Source of the DNA: SG8-41 sp035649495
GTDB lineage: Bacteria > Pseudomonadota > Gammaproteobacteria > Burkholderiales > SG8-41
DNA: 64,000 nt
Direction of reading: 5' to 3'
Assembly (NCBI GenBank): GCA_035649495.1
Contig: DASRJL010000106.1
Location: forward strand, 8,359 to 72,358
Notes under the pieces: model-generated
What the model saw: only the letters and a program-made list of their open reading frames with translations
The model's database searches: none
What the model was told of the DNA's origin: nothing
Shown here: piece by piece, positions 36,731-44,832 of the stretch
How the letters are laid out: the number at the start of each line of letters is the position of its first letter
Position numbering within the stretch: the stretch's first letter is position 1
Translations under genes and position numbers: made by a program

Positions 36731-37210
36731 CTACTCGCCGGTCGGCGAACCGGTCTTCCCCCGGCGAACCGCTTCCCAGTGAAGGTCCCAGCGAGCGCGA
36801 ACCTCGGCTTCGGTTGCCCCGAGATCGTAGGCCGGAGAATCGATCGGCTCCGCGCTCAGCACGCGCACCATGACGACCTCGCGGATGGCGCTGGCCACGC
36901 CTCGCTCCTTGTAGAACGCGATGACTTTGTCGTACAGGGGCCCCGATTCGAGAACGGAGCCGACTCCCTTGAAGCGGTAGCCTTTGCGCACGAACGGATC
37001 GACGAAGTTCACCTCGACGCCGGCGTTCTGGCGCAGGTTCGCGATCGTGCCCGGCGAGCGGATGTTGGCGAAGACGAGGTGATCGGCGTCCCAGACGGCC
37101 GTGGTGCCCTTGGGCGAGAGGTTCGGAGTGCCGTCGGGGCAGACCGTGGCGACGAACCCAAGACGCTGTTCGTCGACGACTCTCTTCATGTCGGCAGAGA
37201 TCAGGCCCAT
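36731..37210 (-). CDS. Pyridoxamine 5'-phosphate oxidase-family (FMN-binding split barrel) protein
   Basis: A 159-residue split-barrel flavoprotein of the PPOX-like group. It begins ISADMKRVVDEQRLGFVATV and has the FMN-phosphate stretch GTPNLSPKGTTAVW; VFANIRSPGTIANLRQN and VNFVDPFVRKGYRFKG complete the barrel. Such proteins bind FMN, F420 or heme and act as small oxidoreductases of unclear substrate. GAAAGGAGGAGATC is a strong ribosome site for ATG 37210. First gene of a pair with the acyl-CoA synthetase. Confidence 0.87.
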   Translation of the reverse strand: MGLISADMKRVVDEQRLGFVATVCPDGTPNLSPKGTTAVWDADHLVFANIRSPGTIANLRQNAGVEVNFVDPFVRKGYRFKGVGSVLESGPLYDKVIAFYKERGVASAIREVVMVRVLSAEPIDSPAYDLGATEAEVRARWDLHWEAVRRGKTGSPTGE

Positions 37211-37264
37211 GGATCTCCTCCTTTCGTGCGGTTCCGTCCTGCCGGGATGCTTCCGTAGCCGAAT

Positions 37265-37579
37265 CTATTCCTTTGCCTGCCGCACGACACCGACGGGCAG
37301 CTTCGCTCGCTCCGCCAGGCAATCGCTTCCTCCGACCTCGTAGTCGCGGCAGATCGCCGGCCGGCGCTCGTATATCCGGCAGAGCAGCGTGTCCCGGTCG
37401 AGCGCGGCGCACCAGCCGTCGGCGAGGCGTGCCATGATGCGCGCTCCCCAGCGGTCTTCCACGGTCAGGTGCGCCGGAATGTCGTCCTCGCTCATCAGCA
37501 TCACCTCCAGCCGGCAGCAGCAGGCCTTGCAGGAGGCGCACGTAACGACCGGGCGAGCCGAATTGTGAGAGGTATTCAT
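37265..37579 (-). CDS. YkgJ-family cysteine cluster protein
   Basis: A 104-residue protein of the YkgJ (CxxCxxCC) family. Cysteines are arranged as VTCASCKACCCRLE (14-24), then WCAALDRDTLLCRIYERRPAICRDYE, which together can hold a zinc ion or an iron-sulfur cluster. Function in the family is unknown. The ATG at 37579 is internal to a long spurious frame. It stands downstream of the UxuA-like gene on the same strand with a 44-base gap. Confidence 0.85.
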   Translation of the reverse strand: MNTSHNSARPVVTCASCKACCCRLEVMLMSEDDIPAHLTVEDRWGARIMARLADGWCAALDRDTLLCRIYERRPAICRDYEVGGSDCLAERAKLPVGVVRQAKE

Positions 37580-37623
37580 CAGTTCGAGGCAGCCTACCAC
37601 GACGCCGGCTTGATACGGGCTCT

Positions 37624-38607
37624 CTAACGGTACACGGCCTGGATCAGGCCGCGCAGGTAACCGACGACGAACGCCGTGTTCGCGATCTCCGCCTCCGGAA
37701 ACATGGGCGAATGGTCCAGCGAGAACGGCCCCTTGAAGCCGGCGTCGCGATACGCCTGCATGGCCCGGTACATGTCCACGTCGCCCTCGTCCACGAAGGT
37801 CTCCTGGAACCGCGGGAACTCTCCGCGCACGTTGCGGAAGTGGACCATGACGATCTTGTCGATAGCCCCCATCTGGCGGATGGCATCGTAGACATCCACG
37901 CCCTTCATCTCCGTCACGCAGCCCTGGCAGAACAGCATGCCGTTGGATCGGGAAGGAACGATGCCGAATATCCTGCGGTATTGATCGAAGCTGGAGACGA
38001 TATGCGCCGCTCCCGCCAGCGCCGGCGTTCCGGGCGGGACGGGCGGGTCGTCGGGATGGAGCGCGAGGCGCACCCCCGTGCTCTCGGCGGGGGGCACCAC
38101 CGCCTTGAGAAAATACCCGATGTTGTCCCACATCTTCTCCTCCGGGACCGGCGGATCGATCGGCTGCGCGGGCTTCTTCAGGTACTCGTCGTAGTCGAAG
38201 CTGATGTAGCTCGCCCCTCCGCGCCCTTTCGTCGGCGCGGAACGCAGCAGTTTCGAGTTGAGCAGCTTGAAGTTGTAAGCCAGGATCGGGATCCCGGCCG
38301 CGCCCATGCCGTGCACGGCGTTCAGCAGCCAGGCGATCTTCCCGTCCCTGCCGGCCGCGCCTCTCTTGATCTCGTCGAAGCCGCTCGTCGCCAGGACCGT
38401 CCGCAGCTCCAGTCCGTGCGCTGCGACCGCCGCCTTCGCCTTCCTGAAAAACGCGGCCGCTGCATCCGGGGTGGACAGGTCGATAGCCCCGCCCTCGCGC
38501 GGCCCGTCGGGAATATCCATGGCCACGCAATCCACGCCCAGGGTTTTGAGAAGCCCCAGCTTCTTTTCGACCGCCCCGTCCCAGCTCACTTTATCCTGTA
38601 TGTACAT
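37624..38607 (-). CDS. UxuA-like mannonate dehydratase family protein
   Basis: A 327-residue TIM-barrel protein of the mannonate dehydratase (UxuA) family, which dehydrates D-mannonate in hexuronate breakdown. It has the family stretches YNFKLLNSK, GVRLALHPDDPPVP (metal-binding His and Asp), NGMLFCQGCVTEM, VHFRNVRG and FVDEGDVDMYRAM. It is somewhat shorter than E. coli UxuA (394). No other hexuronate genes are nearby, so a related sugar-acid or lyase role is possible. Confidence 0.85.
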   Translation of the reverse strand: MYIQDKVSWDGAVEKKLGLLKTLGVDCVAMDIPDGPREGGAIDLSTPDAAAAFFRKAKAAVAAHGLELRTVLATSGFDEIKRGAAGRDGKIAWLLNAVHGMGAAGIPILAYNFKLLNSKLLRSAPTKGRGGASYISFDYDEYLKKPAQPIDPPVPEEKMWDNIGYFLKAVVPPAESTGVRLALHPDDPPVPPGTPALAGAAHIVSSFDQYRRIFGIVPSRSNGMLFCQGCVTEMKGVDVYDAIRQMGAIDKIVMVHFRNVRGEFPRFQETFVDEGDVDMYRAMQAYRDAGFKGPFSLDHSPMFPEAEIANTAFVVGYLRGLIQAVYR

Positions 38608-38630
38608 CGACGTTCTCCTGTTTCGAACAG

Positions 38631-38693
38631 GTCATCCTTCCACGTTCATCCTTCATCTTTCAGAAACCTATCCCTCATCCCTCCTCATCCCTT
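38631..38693. repeat. Heptad array H8
   Basis: About nine in-phase steps of TTCATCC/CCTCATC type between the DMT exporter (stop at 38685, overlapped) and the UxuA-like gene (start 38607). Confidence 0.6.
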
Positions 38694-39575
38694 GGTCTCC
38701 CGCCTGATGCTGTAGTACGTCCCCGTGAAAATCACGGCGGCGCCGAGGAATACGGTCCAGTCGAGCGGCTCGCCGTAGAACGCCGTGCCGACCGCGGCGA
38801 TGAGCGGAAGGCGCAGGAAATCTATGGGCGCGACGACCGTGGCGTCGGCGATGCGCAGCGCGCGCGTCATGCAGAAGTGCGCGACGAGGCCGCAGGCGCC
38901 CATCGCGACTATCCACGGCAGATCGCCGGCTTCCGGAGTCACCCACACCGGCCACGCAAGGACGAACGCGATCGGGAGCTGGATCGCCTGCATGTAGAAG
39001 AGAACCGCAAACGTCGAGTCGTTCCGCGTGATGCGCTTGGTGGCGATGAGGGAGCAGGCGTAAATGAAAGCGCCGCCCAGCATCACCAGGCTCGCGGGCG
39101 CAATGGTCGCGATCCCCGGCTTGAGGATGATACCTACGCCCACGAGTCCCAGGACGAGCATGACGACGCGGTGCCGGGTCAGGCGCTCGCCGAGGAGCAG
39201 GGCCGCGAGGATCGCGGTCCACACCGGCATGGTGAACTCGATCGCGAAGACCGTCGCGAGCGGCAGGAGCGCGATCGCGTAAATCCACGAGTACTGCCCC
39301 AGCAGATGCAGCAGGTTGCGTCCGACGTGCAGGCGAAGAATCCGGGTGTGAAGCGACTGCACGCCCAGGCGCGGCAGCACCGCCAGCACCAGCACGAACG
39401 AGACGACGCTGCGCAGGAACAGGATCTCGAGGCTGTCCAGGGCGCTGAGCAGCTCGCGCACCGCCACGGCCATCGCGGAGAAGGAGAGCAACGCCCCCAC
39501 CATCCACAGGGCACCCCGAACGCTGGCGGACAAGCCGTCTCGGGCGCCCGCGACGACTGCCTCGCTGCGGCTCAT
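38685..39575 (-). CDS. EamA/DMT-family transporter
   Basis: A 296-residue inner membrane exporter of the drug/metabolite transporter superfamily with ten expected helices in two EamA repeats. The first repeat starts GALWMVGALLSFSAMAVAVREL and the second LVMLGGAFIYACSLIATKRI. Typical features include the LLGERLT loop after TM4 and FYGEPLDW after TM9. ATG 39575 (MSRSEAVV) is chosen: an upstream in-frame ATG at 39617 only reads through the heptad array. Substrate unknown. Confidence 0.88.
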   Translation of the reverse strand: MSRSEAVVAGARDGLSASVRGALWMVGALLSFSAMAVAVRELLSALDSLEILFLRSVVSFVLVLAVLPRLGVQSLHTRILRLHVGRNLLHLLGQYSWIYAIALLPLATVFAIEFTMPVWTAILAALLLGERLTRHRVVMLVLGLVGVGIILKPGIATIAPASLVMLGGAFIYACSLIATKRITRNDSTFAVLFYMQAIQLPIAFVLAWPVWVTPEAGDLPWIVAMGACGLVAHFCMTRALRIADATVVAPIDFLRLPLIAAVGTAFYGEPLDWTVFLGAAVIFTGTYYSIRRETKG

Positions 39576-39666
39576 CAGTGTTGAGTTTTGAGTTTTTAGT
39601 GTTGAGTTAGCTATCAAGCGAGGGAAACTCTTCGAAACTCAAAACTCAACACTCAACACTCATCAC
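39576..39666. repeat. Heptad array H9, thirteen units with perfect inverted arms
   Basis: Thirteen contiguous 7-base units fill the gap between the DMT transporter start and the Bug gene stop. The left arm (GAGTTTT, TAGTGTT, GAGTTAG and so on) and the right arm (TCAAAAC, TCAACAC, TCAACAC) are reverse complements over about 25 bases, giving a strong AT-rich hairpin. Confidence 0.75.
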
Positions 39667-40703
39667 TCTACCTTCACTCCCGCCCGCTCCACCACCTTCG
39701 CCCAGCGATCCATATCGGAAACGAGCAGCTTCGCGAATTGCTCGGGCGTGCCGGGCGTGGGTTCCAGTCCCTCGCTCGTAAGGCGCTCACGGACGTCCGG
39801 CAGCATCAGCACGGCGCCGATCTCCGTGGCGAGCCGCCGCACGATCTCGGGCGGCATGCGGGCCGGCCCGGCGAATCCGTACCACAGGGTCGCCTCGTAG
39901 CCCGGCACGGTCTCCGCGATCGTCGGCGTGTCGGGCATGGTCTTCATGCGCTGGGCGCCGGTAGTCGCCAGCGCGCGCAGCCGGCCGGAGCGCATGTGCG
40001 GCGTCACCGACAGGCTGGTGCCGAAGGTCATGAAAACCTGTCCGCCGATGAGATCGGTGATGGCGAGCGCCATGCCCTTGTACGGCACGTGCAGCATCTT
40101 CGTCCCGGTCAGGTTGTCGAACTGGGCGCCGGCGAGGTGTCCCGAAGCGCCGACTCCCGACGATGAATACGTCAGCTGCCCCGGACGGGACTTGGCGAAC
40201 GCGATCAGCTCTTTCACGTTCTTCGCGGGCAGCGTCGGATGCACCGCGAGGATGAGAGCGCTCGAGCCGACGAGCGTGATCGGCGTGAAGTCGCGGATCG
40301 AGTCGTAGGGGAGCTTCTTGTACAAGCTCGCGTTGACGGCGTGGCCGCTCGGTATCAGCGCAAACGTGTAGCCGTCGGGGGCGGCGCGCGCAGTAACCTC
40401 CGTCCCGACGATCCCGTTTGCGCCCGGCCGGTTCTCGACGATGAACTGCTGCTTGAAGCGCTCCGTGAGCTTGGGCGCGACGGCGCGGCAGATCGCGTCG
40501 TTACCGCCGCCCGGGGGAAATATGGAAACGATCCGCACCGGCTTCGATGGATACGGCTGCTGCGCGCCCGCGGCGAACGCGAGCGCGCAGCCAAGGATGA
40601 ACGTAGAACGATGAAGGATGACCTTGAACCGGTCCGGTTTCGCGAACCGGGCACGGCTCTTCCGCCGGGCGTTTTCGAATTCAACAAGTATCGTGGCTTT
40701 CAT
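39663..40703 (-). CDS. Bug/TctC-family solute receptor with repeat-derived signal peptide
   Basis: A 346-residue receptor. The mature part QPYPSKPVRIVSIFPPGGGND is followed by VENRPGANGIVG, APDGYT and HVPYKGM. The N-terminus is long (about 48 residues before the mature start); residues 27-42 (KVILHRSTFILGCALA) are encoded by heptad array H10 and match the signal of the receptors at 16255 and 34103. The true start may be inside the frame; 40703 is the first ATG. Orphan, no TctAB nearby. Confidence 0.87.
   Translation of the reverse strand: MKATILVEFENARRKSRARFAKPDRFKVILHRSTFILGCALAFAAGAQQPYPSKPVRIVSIFPPGGGNDAICRAVAPKLTERFKQQFIVENRPGANGIVGTEVTARAAPDGYTFALIPSGHAVNASLYKKLPYDSIRDFTPITLVGSSALILAVHPTLPAKNVKELIAFAKSRPGQLTYSSSGVGASGHLAGAQFDNLTGTKMLHVPYKGMALAITDLIGGQVFMTFGTSLSVTPHMRSGRLRALATTGAQRMKTMPDTPTIAETVPGYEATLWYGFAGPARMPPEIVRRLATEIGAVLMLPDVRERLTSEGLEPTPGTPEQFAKLLVSDMDRWAKVVERAGVKVE
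40593..40620. repeat. Heptad array H10 inside a Bug signal peptide
   Basis: Four units AAGGATG, AACGTAG, AACGATG, AAGGATG (plus strand), coding on the minus strand for the ILHRSTFIL part of the receptor signal peptide. Confidence 0.6.
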
Positions 40704-40810
40704 CTTCGGGTTCTCAACAGGTCATCCTTGGACTGGCCCGCCGCGCTGCATCGCGCCGGGCGTTCGCGGGCTCGGAAGTGTGCAGGCACTTCCTTCGAAT
40801 TCCCCGCTCA

Positions 40811-40838
40811 CTCCTTCATCCTTCCTCCCTTCCGTCAC
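40811..40838. repeat. Weak heptad run H11
   Basis: CTCCTTC, ATCCTTC, CTCCCTT, CCGTCAC just before the stop of the alpha/beta hydrolase gene. Short and imperfect. The 40704-40849 gap otherwise shows nothing. Confidence 0.3.
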
Positions 40839-40849
40839 CGTCACCGATT

Positions 40850-41962
40850 TTACTGCCGCGCGGATATCTGCGCTGGAGATGGAGTGAGGCGGCCCTCCAC
40901 GTCGGCCAGGAACTCGCCGCGCTGCGCGCCGTCCACCGCGCCGCGCGCGAGCCACTCCTGCGTCGCACGGTAGAGAAGGTGCCGCCCCCGCTCGAAGCTC
41001 ACGAAGTGCGAGGCGCACGCAATCCGGATGAACATCCGGTGCTCGACGGTCAGGCCTTTCCACGCTTCCAGCCGTCGGGCGTAGTTGTCGAACTCGCCGA
41101 GGAGCACGAGCGTCGGCGCCTCGATGCGGGCGAGATTGGCGCGCCACCCGAAATTCATGCGATTGGGCGCCCGTATCATGCCCTCTCCGTTCGGCCCCCA
41201 GCCGGCGCCGACCTCGTCCACGGCCATGATCTCCCGCCAGTACGCGTTGCAGACCTCCGCATCTTCGAGCTGTCCCTCGCAACGCACGTAGTCCTGCCAG
41301 CGCCGGTGGAGAAGGAATTCCCGCGTCTGCAGTAGCGTGGGCGCGCCGGGCTCCGGCATCTGCGCGGGCGGCTGCTCGCCGGGAAACCACGGCGCGGGCC
41401 CGAACAGGACCAGCTTGTGCACTTCGTCCGGATGCAGCGCGGCGAACCCGCCGGCGCGCGGCGCCCCGGTAGACCAGCCGACGAGACTCACGCGCTCCAC
41501 CCCGCGCAGCTTCCTGATGTGGCGTATCACGGTTTCCAGCTCGTCCCACTCGGTGCGGCTCGACACCAGCTTGAAGGGATAGCGCGGCGCGGACAGCTCC
41601 TTCAACACGTGCGGCACGAGGAGCGGCTGAAATTCCGCGTCGACGTTGCACGGATCGTCCATGAGGGGCCGGGGAGACGGCCCGTAACCGGTGTGCGACA
41701 TGGTGAAGACGTCGAAGCCCGCCCGCGCGAGCACCGCCATGAAGCTGTAGTCGCGGTACCGAAGATCGTAGGCCACGATGGACGGCCCGAAGCCGCCGTG
41801 CACCATGAGCACCACGTGCGGCTTGCGTGTTCCCGCCGCCACGAGCGTCGAGGCAAGCGCCTTCTCCCGCACGAACAATCCGACCGTCTTGCCCCTGTTC
41901 GCCGGGACGGTCGAGACGTGCGTTACGAAGAAATCTCTGGAAACGAGCGGGTCTTCGGGCAT
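40850..41962 (-). CDS. Alpha/beta hydrolase
   Basis: A 370-residue alpha/beta hydrolase fold enzyme. The nucleophile elbow is GWSTG (in VSLVGWSTGAPRAGG), the oxyanion region is VHGGFG, the acid is probably Asp in LVLLGEFDNYARR, and the His is in CASHFVSFERGRH. Start ATG 41962 (MPEDPLVSRDFF) is preferred over a much longer frame that overlaps the exonuclease gene. The exonuclease stop is only two bases upstream, so the two are in one operon. Substrate unknown. Confidence 0.83.
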   Translation of the reverse strand: MPEDPLVSRDFFVTHVSTVPANRGKTVGLFVREKALASTLVAAGTRKPHVVLMVHGGFGPSIVAYDLRYRDYSFMAVLARAGFDVFTMSHTGYGPSPRPLMDDPCNVDAEFQPLLVPHVLKELSAPRYPFKLVSSRTEWDELETVIRHIRKLRGVERVSLVGWSTGAPRAGGFAALHPDEVHKLVLFGPAPWFPGEQPPAQMPEPGAPTLLQTREFLLHRRWQDYVRCEGQLEDAEVCNAYWREIMAVDEVGAGWGPNGEGMIRAPNRMNFGWRANLARIEAPTLVLLGEFDNYARRLEAWKGLTVEHRMFIRIACASHFVSFERGRHLLYRATQEWLARGAVDGAQRGEFLADVEGRLTPSPAQISARQ

Positions 41963-41964
41963 GC

Positions 41965-42486
41965 CTATCCCGCCGCGGCTTCCGGCAAGACGGTCGCGCT
42001 CCACGTGCGTTCCCAGGTTTCCTGTATGAGATACGCGTCGAAGCTCGCGCGGTGCCGCCTGTCGCCCAGCTCGAGCAGCACGGCGTCCTTGGTCGGATGC
42101 CAGATCTCCATCTGCCGCTCGGACAGGATCATTTCCAGCGAGCTCAGCGAGAACTCGCAGCTCACCCCGGCCGCGAAGAAAAGGCGGTTGAGCCAGGGCT
42201 TGTCCACGACCCAGCCATCCGTATAGGCCGTGCGCGGACCAAGCAACTCGTTCAGCCGGGTCGCGACCTCGGCGACAGGCTTGCCGTACTGCTCCAGCAC
42301 GCTGCGGCTCACCCCGTGCACCTTCTCCGCTCCCTCGTCCCAATGAGTCCAGCCCGGCCTGGGCGCGATCAGCGTGCAGAATTTCCTGCCGCCGTCGAGC
42401 GCCACGCCGACTTCGATGGGATAGCTCTCGGCGCCGAAACCGGACGCCTCGATGTCGATGATGATGGGCGGTCGCACCCTCAGCAT
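41965..42486 (-). CDS. DEDDh-type 3'-5' exonuclease domain protein
   Basis: A 173-residue exonuclease-fold protein. Metal ligands fit the DEDDh pattern: DIEASG (Asp11, Glu13), DGWVVDKPWL in the middle and HRASFDAY (His, Asp) near the C-terminus. It resembles RNase T or DnaQ-type domains acting alone on RNA or DNA ends. It follows repeat copy 2 and ends two bases before the hydrolase gene; the pairing has no obvious shared function. Confidence 0.75.
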   Translation of the reverse strand: MLRVRPPIIIDIEASGFGAESYPIEVGVALDGGRKFCTLIAPRPGWTHWDEGAEKVHGVSRSVLEQYGKPVAEVATRLNELLGPRTAYTDGWVVDKPWLNRLFFAAGVSCEFSLSSLEMILSERQMEIWHPTKDAVLLELGDRRHRASFDAYLIQETWERTWSATVLPEAAAG

Positions 42487-42498
42487 GGTTCAGGGGAA

Positions 42499-42561
42499 GG
42501 CCGTATCAGGACGCTGATACGGCCCCTTATGTAGGGGAGCATGAGGGGAGTATCCCTTCAT
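42499..42561. repeat. Dispersed double-hairpin element, copy 2
   Basis: Perfect 11-bp stem GGCCGTATCAG (42499-42509) and CTGATACGGCC (42514-42524), then TAGGGGAGC and the stem ATGAGGGGA (42541-42549) with TCCCTTCAT (42553-42561, one G-T pair). The first stem differs in sequence from the other copies but keeps the structure. It lies between the aldolase stop and the exonuclease start. Confidence 0.8.
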
Positions 42562-42571
42562 TCGTTTATTA

Positions 42572-43576
42572 CTACTTCGGCGCGAACGGCCCGACTTCCG
42601 GCTTTCCCTGAGTGTTGTGCAGCTCGCCCAGCTCGGCCCGGGCGCCGCGCGTGATCTGCGCGGTCTCGTTCTGGGCCTGGAAGCAGGTGAAGTCCGGGCG
42701 GTCCTTCCACGCGAACGGGCCGCAGAGCTTCTTGCCCGCCTTGATCGCGGCGTCATGCACGATGTTGATCGCACGCTCGTAGTCCGGGTCGCCCTGCCGG
42801 TAGCCCGAGTTATTGCCGAGATCGCCGCTCGCCGCGAAGATGGCGTGCACGCCGGGGACCTTGGCGATCTCGTCGGCGTTCTTGAGGCCTTCGAGCGTTT
42901 CGATCATGAGGATCAGCACGAGATTGTCGTTGATGGTGTTGCGGTAGCCGCCCGGAACGCTGCCCCACATGGTGGGATCGAACGCCGCGCCGCCGCCCAG
43001 GCTGCGCCTGCCGAGCGGCGGGAAGTAGGCCCAATCCACGGCCTGCCTCGCCTCGGCGACCGTGTCGACGGTAGGAATGACCAGCACCAGCGCACCGCCG
43101 TCGAGCGCGCGCTGTATCTCGCGCTCGTCCGTGTAGGCGATGCGCACGCCGGGCACGGCCTTCGCGTGCGGGCAGGTCCTCCACGCATCCACGACGTCCC
43201 GCCAGGTCGACGGCTCGTGCTGCATCTCGGTCCAGATGAAGTCGTAGCCGGCGTTCGCCATGGCGCAGTAGGTGCTCGAATCGCGCACGCCCCGCACCGT
43301 GCCGCCGACGAGCTTGCCGCCCTCCATCAGCTTGATCTTGGCGGGGTTCCACAGCTTCGTGCCCGCGGGCGGATTGAACGCGTTGCCGTACTTCCACGTC
43401 CCCATGTCGTACGGGCCCTGGTTTACCGCCCCCGGCGGCGCGACGCGTCGCGCGTTGCTGTCCACGCCGGCAGGAGCGGCAAGCGGGAATTTTTTGGCTG
43501 CTTCCTGCGCGCAGGCCCGCGGGATGGCGACGCCCAGCAACGCGCACGCCACGAATGTACCGATTACACGACGCAT
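42572..43576 (-). CDS. Exported HpcH/HpaI-family aldolase-like protein
   Basis: A 334-residue protein with a clear signal peptide (RRVIGTFVACALLGVAIPRACAQ, about 1-24) fused to an HpcH/HpaI aldolase or citrate lyase beta-like barrel. Metal-site features are present: LILMIETLEGLKNADEI (Glu) and FAASGDLGNN (Asp), plus DFIWTEMQHEP. Members of this family are normally cytoplasmic class II aldolases cleaving hydroxy-oxo acids; export is unusual. It follows the beta-propeller gene with a 34-base gap, so the two are probably one operon acting in the periplasm. Confidence 0.8.
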   Translation of the reverse strand: MRRVIGTFVACALLGVAIPRACAQEAAKKFPLAAPAGVDSNARRVAPPGAVNQGPYDMGTWKYGNAFNPPAGTKLWNPAKIKLMEGGKLVGGTVRGVRDSSTYCAMANAGYDFIWTEMQHEPSTWRDVVDAWRTCPHAKAVPGVRIAYTDEREIQRALDGGALVLVIPTVDTVAEARQAVDWAYFPPLGRRSLGGGAAFDPTMWGSVPGGYRNTINDNLVLILMIETLEGLKNADEIAKVPGVHAIFAASGDLGNNSGYRQGDPDYERAINIVHDAAIKAGKKLCGPFAWKDRPDFTCFQAQNETAQITRGARAELGELHNTQGKPEVGPFAPK

Positions 43577-43610
43577 GACGAACCTCCCTCTGATTGCGGC
43601 GATGCGATTC

Positions 43611-44732
43611 TTATTGTCCCGCCGGCGCCATGCCCTTGAAGACGAGCTTCTGCAGGCCAGCGGCGGTCTGCGCGATATAGATATTGCCCTTCGAGTCGGC
43701 CGCGATGTGGTGGCCGGGTCCGAGCTGCCCCGGGACCGCGATCATCCCGAGCGCCTCCATCGTCCTGCGATCGACGATCATGATGCCCTGGCCCGCGCCG
43801 ACGTACAGGAACTGCTGCGCCGCGTCGGGCGACAGGGCCAGGTCGCGCGCGAACGCCATGTTCGTGACCAGGAGCTGCTTCACGAACTTGCCGTCGCTGG
43901 TGAACATCTGCACGCGCCGGTTCTCGCGGTCGGCCAGGTACACCATGCCGTCACTGGCCACACGTATCGCGTGCGCGACGTTGAACTGGTCGGGACCCTG
44001 CCCGTCCGAAAAATCCTTCCGGCTCCTCACCGCGCAGCTCGGGTCGTCCGTCGGCTTGCCGCCGAATGCGCCCCACATCCGCTTGAACTTGCCGGTGTCC
44101 GCATCGAAAACCACCACGCGGCGATTGCCGTAACCGTCGGCGACGAACAGCTCGTTCGTCTTCGGCAGCACCCACGCGTCCGCCGGCCGGTGCAGGTTCA
44201 CTGTGTCGGCGTTGCCCTTGGTCTGGTTGCTGCGCCCGATCTGCAGCACGAACTTGCCGTCCTGCGTGAACTTGAGCAGCTGGTCGTCGGTGACCGGCTT
44301 GGTCGGCGCGTTGTTTTCGGGGCAGTTGTTCCCGCCCAGCCATACGTAGCCCTTGTGGTCGATGTGGATGCCGTGCTCGCGCCGCGGCCACTCGTAGCCG
44401 CTCGCCTCGCCGCCCCATGCCCTGACGAAGTTGCCCGCCCCGTCGAAGACCACGACGGGCGGCGCGGCCATCGCGGCTTCCTCGGGCTTCAATGTATGGG
44501 GACGGTGCAGCACGTAGACGTTGTCCTTCGCGTCGATCGCGATGCTGGACGCGGCGCCGAGCCGCCACTTGGGCGGCACTTTCGGCCAGGCGGGATCCAC
44601 CTCGAACCTGGGCAGGCTGCGAGCGGTTTCAGCCGCCTCCGCGTGCCCGATGAAGTCGAGCTGCCCGCCGATACCCACGAACAGGACCGACGCCAGCAAC
44701 GCAGCACCACGCCGAATTTCGCTTTTCATCAC
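43611..44732 (-). CDS. Exported NHL-repeat beta-propeller protein
   Basis: A 373-residue secreted protein with signal peptide (about 1-34, ending GHAEAAE). The mature start SLPRFEVDPAWPKVPPKWRLG resembles the lipoprotein at 2244-3398, as do LFVADGYGNRRVVVFDADTG and the VYLADRENRRVQMF blade. Six or so NHL blades are visible. It is likely a periplasmic scaffold or binding partner for the exported aldolase-like protein encoded next. It is divergent from the Tat amidohydrolase at 44833 with about 100 bases between. Confidence 0.82.
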   Translation of the reverse strand: MMKSEIRRGAALLASVLFVGIGGQLDFIGHAEAAETARSLPRFEVDPAWPKVPPKWRLGAASSIAIDAKDNVYVLHRPHTLKPEEAAMAAPPVVVFDGAGNFVRAWGGEASGYEWPRREHGIHIDHKGYVWLGGNNCPENNAPTKPVTDDQLLKFTQDGKFVLQIGRSNQTKGNADTVNLHRPADAWVLPKTNELFVADGYGNRRVVVFDADTGKFKRMWGAFGGKPTDDPSCAVRSRKDFSDGQGPDQFNVAHAIRVASDGMVYLADRENRRVQMFTSDGKFVKQLLVTNMAFARDLALSPDAAQQFLYVGAGQGIMIVDRRTMEALGMIAVPGQLGPGHHIAADSKGNIYIAQTAAGLQKLVFKGMAPAGQ

Positions 44733-44832
44733 GCCCCCTTTGGAACAACCTGAAGATATTGATTATGATTGGCCGGCAACCCGGATTAGACACCCAGTGC
44801 CTTCGGCTGTCACTCATTCCAGGGAGAAGAAG

